Source: CAYHZL01 sp964361075
Lineage (GTDB): Bacteria; Bacteroidota; Ignavibacteria; UBA10030; UBA8401
Reading direction: 5' to 3'
Assembly: GCA_964361075.1 (NCBI GenBank)
Contig: CAYHZL010000090.1
Span: forward strand, 1 to 13,720
DNA: 13,720 nt
A program made the translations under genes and the position numbers. Under the pieces are notes generated by a model, which ran no database searches, had not been told where the DNA came from, and was given only the letters and a program-made list of their open reading frames with translations. Shown piece after piece: positions 1-5,800 of this stretch. Each line of letters opens with the position of its first letter. The first letter of the stretch is position 1.

Positions 1-47
1 TCGGGACGGGGGATTTGTTTTTGTTCTTTGGAAATACTGAAATTATG

Positions 48-112
48 CCGAAGGTGGCAAAGCCATGCCTTTGGCACATCTGGCGAAGCCATTCGCCGTG
101 GCGAACCTTCGG
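48..112. repeat. Nested inverted repeat (intergenic hairpin element)
   Basis: The outer arms CCGAAGGT (48-55) and ACCTTCGG (105-112) are perfect reverse complements. Inside is a stem GGCGAA/TTCGCC (82-87 and 92-97) with a 4-base loop, and an imperfect CAAAG/CTTTG stem. The first seven bases of the window (TCGGGAC) also occur at the end of this element (109-115), so the window may start inside another copy; this is inference. The element lies just downstream of the DUF2461 stop codon on the minus strand, so it could act as a 3' end structure. It has no U-tract typical of an intrinsic terminator in that direction. The open frame crossing it has no support as a gene. Confidence 0.5.
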
Positions 113-147
113 GACAAAAAACACGCTGAGGGGTTACATTCTTTCTA

Positions 148-861
148 TTATTTTTTCAGTGCACCATTTAAAAAATTTATTAACGGCGTTGCCTCTTTAT
201 AAATATCGGCAGCCTGCCGCACGAAATTCTTTTTCAAACAGACATCATCGCTCAAAGTAACGCCGACAAAAAATTGTTTCAGCTTCAACCATTCCGCCAT
301 CGGATGTTCTTGTTCGTATCCTTTGGGAATGCGTTGTAATTTTTCACCATCCAATTTTCCAAATCTTTTTTTCAATATTTTGCTTTCCGCTACAGAAAGA
401 AATTCTTGTGAGTTGGCAGCTATTGCATGTCTGATTTTTTTTAACTGATCTGCTTCGGGCATATAAATTCCGCCCCCCAAAAATACTTCGCCCGGTTCGA
501 TGTGAAGATAATATCCCGATCCTTCCAAACCTTTCGGCTTGCCGCGTAACACAAAATGCGCGGCAATATGTGTTTTGTACGGTGTTTTATCTTTGCTGAA
601 TCGTGTATCGCGGTAAATGCGGAAGATGGAGCGTTTGGGGTTCATATCAAATTCCGGCGCAAAGTTTTGAAAATGGTGCGCAAGCTCGGCAATAAAACAT
701 TGCATCGGAAATTTTGCGAATGTTTCGAATTCATCTTTGTGTTGTGCAAACCACTCGCGGTTGTTATTTTTTTTAAGCTTCTTGAAAAATGTGAGGCATT
801 CGGTCGGGAAACCTTCGAATGGAGGGAAAACATTTTCGTCGAACTCAATTGGTGTCTTCAT
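148..861 (-). CDS. DUF2461 / TIGR02453 family protein
   Basis: The 237-residue protein matches the DUF2461 (TIGR02453) family, whose biochemical role is unknown to me. Recognisable features are the N-terminal NNREWFAQHKDEFE stretch (residues about 33-46), the family core with IFRIYRDTRFSKDKTPYKTH (about 79-98), and the GYYLHIEPGEVFLGGGIYMP segment (about 116-135). No signal peptide or membrane segment is visible, so it is probably cytoplasmic. Length is usual for the family. I chose the ATG at 861 rather than one 9 codons upstream at 888, because the family normally begins close to the FPPFEGFP stretch and the extra residues look non-conserved. No clear Shine-Dalgarno precedes it, only an A-rich leader. 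It stands alone: palindromic repeats lie on both sides. Confidence 0.9.
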   Translation of the reverse strand: MKTPIEFDENVFPPFEGFPTECLTFFKKLKKNNNREWFAQHKDEFETFAKFPMQCFIAELAHHFQNFAPEFDMNPKRSIFRIYRDTRFSKDKTPYKTHIAAHFVLRGKPKGLEGSGYYLHIEPGEVFLGGGIYMPEADQLKKIRHAIAANSQEFLSVAESKILKKRFGKLDGEKLQRIPKGYEQEHPMAEWLKLKQFFVGVTLSDDVCLKKNFVRQAADIYKEATPLINFLNGALKK

Positions 862-938
862 TTTTTTTTCTGCAACATAACTAAACACCGATTAAGATTC
901 AAGAGAAGGCACAGCAATGTTTTAATTTGAGGAGAAAC

Positions 939-1008
939 GTCATGCCGAACTTGTTTCGGCATCTTAAACAGACAAAGATGCTGATTCGCCGCGGCGAATC
1001 AGCATGAC
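939..1008. repeat. Double-hairpin palindromic repeat
   Basis: The element is bounded by GTCATGC (939-945) and GCATGAC (1002-1008), which are reverse complements. It contains two hairpins: ATGCCGAA/TTCGGCAT (942-949 and 955-962, 5-base loop), and a perfect 28-bp palindrome at 978-1005 centred on CCGCGG. It sits between the end of the 103-residue gene and the start of the DUF2461 gene. It looks like a dispersed intergenic repeat of the REP/BIME kind; its 14-bp core TTCGCCGCGGCGAA recurs at 13624-13637. It may also limit transcription coming from the 103-residue gene, but it lacks a clear U-tract. Confidence 0.65.
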
Positions 1009-1049
1009 AAAATTATTAAATTTCAAATTAAGACTCTACTAACAGCAAC

Positions 1050-1361
1050 TCACATTGTTCTGTCAATTTCGGGTGGCACTTCGTCGCCATCAATTTCTTT
1101 TTTCTTCCCTTCTGAAGTATACACGGTGAACTTTTGTTTTTTTTGTTTGCCACCGCGTTTTTCTTTTTCTTTTAGTTCGTTTACTTTCGAGGTGTTATCC
1201 TTTGGCAACACTTCGTGTAAAATCTTCATTACCTGGCTTTCTTGCTGTTTATGCAAGTATGCTTCGTGGTGCACGCTCTTCACCCCAATATACTGCTTTG
1301 CCACTTCGCCTTGTGTTTGAAGTTGCGTTGATATAACGCTTATTGTTTCCTGAATTTTCAT
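1050..1361 (-). CDS. Small lysine/glutamate-rich hypothetical protein
   Basis: I do not recognise this 103-residue protein. It has a hydrophilic N-terminal half that could be helical (QETISVISTQLQTQGEVAKQ), a highly charged middle (KVNELKEKEKRGGKQKKQK, residues about 59-77) and an acidic tail ending DGDEVPPEIDRTM. There is no signal peptide, membrane segment or cysteine. Support for translation comes from the clean ATG start, a GGTGA motif 4-8 bases upstream of it, and the charged composition unlike a random antisense frame. It follows a minus-strand intrinsic terminator at 1416-1446, so it should have its own promoter in the 50 bp upstream. A longer overlapping minus-strand frame at 1249-1590 reads through the terminator repeat and is judged spurious. 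Confidence 0.55.
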   Translation of the reverse strand: MKIQETISVISTQLQTQGEVAKQYIGVKSVHHEAYLHKQQESQVMKILHEVLPKDNTSKVNELKEKEKRGGKQKKQKFTVYTSEGKKKEIDGDEVPPEIDRTM

Positions 1362-1399
1362 AGTTCACCATTGTAGTTGTATTATCGGCACGGCGGGCA

Positions 1400-1516
1400 T
1401 AAAACAAGAGGGGAGAAAAAACAAAAAGCCGAGCGATGCTCGGCTTGGTTTCAATACTTGTTTCTGGGTTTGGTCTTCTGCCACATACATCCAACGCGAA
1501 CATTGGGGCGAGATGA
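1400..1516. repeat. Duplicated terminator module, copy 1
   Basis: Two sub-modules are shared with 2645-2742. Part A (1400-1473) runs from ATAAAACAAGAGGGG through the GCCGAGC hairpin to TTTCTGGGTTTGG and aligns with 2672-2742 at high identity, with a few small indels. Part B (1491-1516, beginning CCAACGCGAACATTGG and ending CGAGATGA) aligns with 2645-2670. In this copy the plus-strand order is A then B; in the other copy it is B then A, all in the same orientation. The two B parts therefore sit on the inner sides, flanking the toxin-antitoxin patch. Confidence 0.65.
1416..1446 (-). terminator. Intrinsic terminator (minus strand)
   Basis: Read on the minus strand, a perfect 9-bp stem AAGCCGAGC/GCTCGGCTT with a 3-base loop is followed by TTTTTGTTTTTT. 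It would end transcription arriving from the toxin-antitoxin patch before the 103-residue gene. The stem is part of the duplicated module. Confidence 0.8.
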
Positions 1517-1536
1517 AAAGAAAATGAAATGATTAC

Positions 1537-1866
1537 AATTAGGATCAGACTTGTCCAAAATAAATTAAATTTTTCGTAGACAGAGAACAAAACATATTGA
1601 ACACCTACGGCGTTCGTATGGGTGTTGTGAATCTGTGCTACAAATATTGAATGCCTACGGCATTCCTTACCAAATTAACTGTTCCGTAGGAACAACATAT
1701 TTGTAGTTTTATCTGCATCTCTCTTTACGAACCCCAGCGGGGTTCAATATTTGGACAGCATCGAAAGGTTTACTCCACGTTCCCACTAAAAACTTGTCCA
1801 ATTTGATACTGTATGATTAATTTTTTATCCTAACTCAGTTTATTTTGGACAGCAGTGAATTAGGAT
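1537..1866. mobile_element. MITE-like element with 9-bp target duplication
   Basis: The exact 9-bp direct repeat AATTAGGAT occurs at 1537-1545 and 1858-1866. Immediately inside are inverted ends: CAGACTTGTCCAAAATAAA (1546-1564), and on the other strand CACTGCTGTCCAAAATAAA (1857-1839), identical at 15 of 19 positions. The body is 312 bp and encodes no transposase, so it is a non-autonomous element or internally deleted insertion sequence. Extra internal copies of both ends, TTTGGACAGCA (about 1751-1761) and ACTTGTCCAA (about 1792-1801), suggest a composite or rearranged element. A 9-bp duplication is compatible with IS4-like families among others; the family is not established. The right-hand duplication supplies the stop codon of the 54-codon gene. 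Confidence 0.68.
1599..1745. repeat. Cluster of four short hairpins inside the MITE
   Basis: Four small stem-loops with 3-base loops lie within 147 bp: 1599-1615 (7-bp stem, one mismatch, loop TAC), 1649-1665 (GAATGCC/GGCATTC, perfect, loop TAC), 1680-1694 (TGTTCC/GGAACA, perfect, loop GTA) and 1729-1745 (GAACCCC/GGGGTTC, perfect, loop AGC). Each stem sequence differs, while the flanking box ATATTGAA or its complement TTCAATAT adjoins three of the four, and CTACAAATAT or ATATTTGTAG recurs between them. A conserved box with variable stems suggests a family of hairpin units selected for structure rather than sequence. Confidence 0.65.
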
Positions 1867-2024
1867 AATTCTTTTCCTTTTTTCTTCGCAGCAATTCTTT
1901 TCTTTACTACTTCGGCATCTGCAATAATTTTTTTAACGCGCTCTTCTGAAGAAAAATTTTTCATCGTTATGTAATTACTCTCCATCTGCTGATGAAGCAG
2001 CTGCATCACTTTTGGTTCATTCAT
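1860..2024 (-). CDS. 54-residue antitoxin-position protein paired with PIN toxin
   Basis: This short gene encodes a charged 54-residue protein starting MNEPKVMQLLHQQMESNYIT and ending in a lysine-rich tail (KKRIAAKKKGKELS). The NYITMKNFSSEERVKKI stretch (residues about 18-34) resembles the ETKN-(L/M)-S-x-EE segment of the small proteins encoded directly after PIN-domain toxins of the YLDTS type; that family link is from memory, not a search. It overlaps the last 8 bases of the PIN reading frame, typical of translational coupling, and has the best Shine-Dalgarno of the window (AGAAGGAG). The stop codon lies in the right target duplication of the MITE, and the other copy of that duplication would preserve the same TAA, so the insertion left the protein intact. 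Its role as an antitoxin is inference from position. Confidence 0.7.
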   Translation of the reverse strand: MNEPKVMQLLHQQMESNYITMKNFSSEERVKKIIADAEVVKKRIAAKKKGKELS

Positions 2025-2498
2025 TGTCGTCTCCTTCTAACCAACTTTGCGGCGTTAATATCTGTATTTCTGGATAGCCTAATAGTTTATTGATGGCATT
2101 AACACCACGTATGGTTTTTAATTTTACAATATGCTTAAAGTTCCAACTGATGATAGCATCGCACTGTGTTAATGTTGCAACAGCAATATGGAGCGCATCG
2201 TCATAATATTTTTCCGGAATAATGCTGGCTTAACATATTGAAGAGCTAACTCATCTGCTTCTGCTGTTATAGAACTAAATGTTGCATCAAGTTCCGCTAA
2301 CGAATTTTCGAGAGAAGTTTTCAACTGAATAGGACTGTTTCCAACTTCTTGAAAGAGAAGGTCGGACAAAATTATTTCGTACAAATTCAACGATAATAAT
2401 TTCCAAAATTTTTCCGTTGCATCGCGTTTTTCAGGTGAATCCTCCGCAAAAAGAAAAGAAGGAATAGATGTATCCAAATATAATCGTATTTTTTTCAT
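2017..2498 (-). pseudogene. PIN-domain (VapC-like) toxin, frameshifted
   Basis: PIN proteins are Mg-dependent ribonucleases, often toxins of type II modules. The frame from ATG 2498 begins MKKIRLYLDTSIPSFLF, with the first PIN acidic residue at D9 and a likely second at E51 (SDLLFQEV). After YVKPAL, near 2220, it runs out of frame and stops at 2169. The continuation is in another frame: IPEKYYDDALHIAVATLTQC, then ISWNFKHIV and a C-terminal TPQSWLEGDDNE ending at 2017, which is the known second half of this PIN subfamily with its YYDDALHIA acidic motif. Restoring one base near 2220 gives a continuous 160-residue protein. I see no convincing slippery heptamer, so a disabling mutation or a sequencing error is likelier than programmed frameshifting. 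The truncated 109-residue product lacks the C-terminal catalytic acids. Confidence 0.82.
2031..2038 (-). promoter_or_regulatory. Strong ribosome binding site for the 54-codon gene
   Basis: The minus strand reads AGAAGGAG, ending 6 bases before the ATG at 2024. It lies inside the end of the PIN reading frame and is unusually strong for this window, where most starts have weak or no Shine-Dalgarno. Confidence 0.6.
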
Positions 2499-2542
2499 TG
2501 AATAATCTCTCGTAGAAATCTACTAAAGATCATAGTAAGAGG

Positions 2543-2572
2543 CAAATTACACTCTAACCCTGTTGCAGACAA
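2543..2572 (-). promoter_or_regulatory. Candidate Bacteroidetes-type promoter for the PIN gene
   Basis: The minus strand carries TTG (2572-2570), exactly 19 bases, then GTAATTTG (2550-2543), 44 bases before the PIN start. The known Bacteroidetes consensus is TTG-N19-TAnnTTTG. The match here has the TA shifted by one position, as does the candidate upstream of the GT2 gene. Sequence match only. Confidence 0.38.
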
Positions 2573-2644
2573 TAATAGCGCTCACAATGCGGTGTTGAAA
2601 GTACGTTGCATTAACCAAAAGGTGTTCGACATCTCCTTGTGCAA

Positions 2645-2742
2645 CTAACGCGGACGTTGGATGCGAGATGAATAAAACAAAGAGGGCAAAAAAATAAAAA
2701 AGCCGAGCATTGCCCGGCTTCAATACTTATTTCTGGGTTTGG
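2645..2742. repeat. Duplicated terminator module, copy 2
   Basis: Part B (2645-2670, CTAACGCGGACGTTGG then ATGCGAGATG) is followed directly by part A (2672-2742, ATAAAACAAAGAGGGC through the GCCGAGC hairpin to TTTCTGGGTTTGG). Both parts match copy 1 at 1400-1516 in the same orientation, but with B and A exchanged in order. Part B contains a short stem CTAACG/CGTTGG with loop CGGA. The spacing between the two copies is about 1.2 kb and holds the MITE and the PIN pair. Confidence 0.65.
2688..2720 (-). terminator. Intrinsic terminator of the GH13 gene (minus strand)
   Basis: The minus strand folds AAGCCGGGC/GCTCGGCTT with a 3-base loop (2700-2720), followed by TTTTTTATTTTTTT. One pair is a G-U wobble on the minus-strand RNA but an A-C mismatch on the plus-strand RNA, which supports use on the minus strand. 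It lies about 80 bases after the GH13 stop codon. Confidence 0.82.
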
Positions 2743-2749
2743 CCAGATA

Positions 2750-2780
2750 GATGACCGTCACCTTAAAGGTGACGGTCATC
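2750..2780. repeat. 31-bp perfect palindrome
   Basis: The arms GATGACCGTCACCTT and AAGGTGACGGTCATC are perfectly complementary around a single central A. It begins 21 bases after the GH13 stop codon and precedes the intrinsic terminator. It could protect the 3' end of the mRNA, be a REP-like dispersed repeat, or be a dyad bound by a protein; there is no U-tract next to it. Confidence 0.75.
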
Positions 2781-2800
2781 GAGCACATTTGTAGTTTGTA

Positions 2801-5800
2801 TTACCTCAACAGCAGCATCTTCTTCACCTGCACAAATCGGCTATTCGGATTATTGACATCCACTGCTTCGATACGATAGAAATATACGCCAGTTGAAACA
2901 TTTGCATTCCATACTTCACGATGCCAGCCCGCCGCTTGTTCACCATTCACTAATTCTGCAACAACCTGACCAAGCACATTATAGATTTGCAGTTTCACCC
3001 GGCTGTTCCCCGGTAATCCGTAACGAAGTGTAGTTGATGGATTGAACGGGTTCGGGAAGTTTTGATCAAGAACCATATCTTTCGGCACAGTAGCCCGGTT
3101 TTCATCAAGAACCGAAACAGAGACGGGTGTAAGTCCGTAATAGAACACTCTGGCTTGATAATTCGTCAACGCAACGGAATATGCTTTTCTCTCTGCCGGT
3201 TGTATTGTATACACTGTACCGCTGAACAAATCCGTGAGATAGTAAACGCTTTTTCCATCATACGGCATTGTTGTTACATCAAGAATAACCGTAGGCGAAG
3301 TATTTTTAAAGTTCGCTACTGTGAGAAGTGTTTTATTCCCGCTGATGGATGAATACGAATACACAGCAGCGGTATCCGAGTTTGCAATGCGGTTGACGAT
3401 AGGATTATAGATATACTCTTTTCTGATTTTCACGAGCCGCGCAAAATACGGCTGCACCTTATTAGGATCATTCCAATTGATCATATTTCTTTGAGTTGAT
3501 TCGCCCACTTCTCCGCCTGAATAAATAAGAGGAATTCCGTTGAGCGTAAATACAATCGTGTGCATCAACAGAGAGCGCTGAATATCAAACATTGAGATCG
3601 CTCGTGTTTCATCATGGTTCTCAACAAATCGAAATGGTCTCGCAAATGTTGAATACGAACGCATAACTTGTTTATGCACATTGCCAAGTGTATTCGAACC
3701 GTTCAAAACACTTATCAATAAATTGCGCAAATCCCAATCGTACGCGGAATCAAATCTTTTCTGATAGAACGTTGTATCCGATGACGATGCTTCGGCTAAA
3801 AGATACACATCGGGATTAATACTTTTCACTCCTTTTCTCCATTCATTCCAGAAAAGATTATTTCGTTGTTCCACTCCCCATGCCACATCACACCTGTATC
3901 CGTCAATACCGTAATTTTGAACCCAGTATTTCGAGACGTCGATAAAATATTTTCTGACATCAGGATTGTTATGATTCAGGTTCGGCAAGGATGACCAATC
4001 AAAAAAATACTGATAACTTGAAACACCCGGCTCACCGGACCAAAGATAGAAATTTGCCCAGGGTGAGTACCCTTTATATTTGAAAACATTTTGCATAAAC
4101 GGATGACTTACGCCGGTATGATTGACAACAAGATCCAAAATAATTCTGATCCCGTTTTGTTTTAATGCTGAAATCATATTCACGAAATCGCTGTTGGTTC
4201 CATAATCGCTTTCAAGTGCATAATAATTGCTCGTTTCATAACCATGGGTTGTCGATCCATCAAAAACGGGCATGAACCAAACTGTATTCGCTCCGAGCGA
4301 TTTTATTTTTGCAATGTTCGCGGTAATGCCCTGAAATCCTCCTTGCTGGGAAAATGAGCGGGGAAATATTTCATAGATGATTGCCGAGTCCACCCAATCC
4401 GCATGAAAATTATCATCTGCCGAAGCAAGATAGATCGAATCTCCAACTGCCTTCATCGCAATTTTTGCGAAAGCAGAATTACTTTTCGCATCGTTCACAT
4501 TCACCGAAAAAATATATTCTCCATCGGTTTTAGGAAGCGTGATATCCGCAGTTTTTATTGTTGATGAAATCGTCAACGGCGCGGGATTTTTATCTTCACT
4601 TGTCCACGCATAACTGAGTTGCTCGCCGATTGGAGATGTGGCATTTGCGGTAAGCGAAATTTTTCTTCCGCTCACGGTTCCCGTTAATTGAATAACCGGT
4701 TTCTTGTCCGGCGTATATGTCAACACAAGTTCTCTGGATGTTGTCGCAACACCATTCGTATCTACAATTTTAACGAAAACACTATTTTTTCCTTCTTTCA
4801 ATGTAACAGGGATATCAAATTTACCTTTAGATACATTGTAATTAGTTGCCGTACCATTAAAGACCAAGGAAATAGTTTTGAGCGTAGTATCAGTAACCGC
4901 ACCGTGCAGTGTTACATTGGAATACCAGTATTCAACCCCCGGAGTAAAAAATGAAACAAATGTTTCTTTACTTGCAAGGCTATCTGAAATCTGCGCCGCT
5001 GTTAAAGGAAGCAGTCCTCTTCCGGTTCCATCAAGAGCAACTAAGCGCGAACTTGACGGAAGATAATTTTTAAGAATTCTATTTTGCCAAAAATTGCTGC
5101 GAATAAATGCAGCGTCGTACACATCAGGATCTTCAACAGCACTGTTTCCTCCTTCAGCTATCCCGACTTCATATCCGTTTCCGCTCTTATCGGTTGCAGC
5201 AAGATATGAAAACAGACTGAATTGTCTTTCCTGAGTCCATCCCCCCATAGAGTGACCAAGAAAAGCAAGACTCACCGTAAATTCAAAACTCTTTTTTGTT
5301 ACAGCATCCTTATTCACTGTAATAGAATCTGTGCTATAAGCAGCGGGACTATTTGCTATCATAAACCTGTTGTCAATCAATGTGTTTTGATAACTGTTTC
5401 CTGGAGCGCCAACCGAAGCAAACACACCTTGTCCATTCCAATCAGGAAGTTTGATATCGAGTTGTCTCGGATCATTAACCAAGCCGATGACTGAATTACT
5501 AATAAGAAGTCCGATTCTTGTCCGTTCATCTATATTTTTCATCTGGATGATAAATTTCAGGGAGTCGTGGCGAGCGGTTTCCTGAATCGCTACGGAAAGT
5601 ATGTCTGCAGAGCCGGCCGCAACGCCTGCCGGATATGAATATTGTTCGTCCCCAATACCATCAACAACATACACACCTTTGGAAGCAGTAGATATTCCAT
5701 AAGAAAAAATCTGATGCGCCAACACACCTTCATTATTCTTAAATGAAAAATCAACAGTATGTCTTCCTTCACCGGAAATTGTTATTCCGGCAGTTACGGT

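Noticed and set aside
15..260. 81-codon plus-strand frame at the left edge
   Set aside because: It reads through the inverted repeat and antisense to the end of the DUF2461 gene; composition is not protein-like.
1249..1590. 113-codon minus-strand frame with a hydrophobic start
   Set aside because: It runs through the terminator hairpin and the duplicated module and overlaps the better supported 103-residue gene in another frame.
1599..1745. CRISPR array
   Set aside because: The hairpins differ in sequence and spacing, with no constant direct repeat, and no cas genes are present.
2205..2225. Programmed -1 frameshift in the PIN gene
   Set aside because: The A5 run after the junction does not form a proper slippery heptamer in the reading frame used, and no stimulatory hairpin is apparent.
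2549..2672. Integron attC-like site (TCTAAC ... GTTGCA ... TGCAAC ... GTTGGAT)
   Set aside because: The outer and inner pairs are complementary, but the spacers are 3 and 10 bases instead of the usual matched 5-6, and no integrase is present. Kept only as a check to run for the part B repeats.
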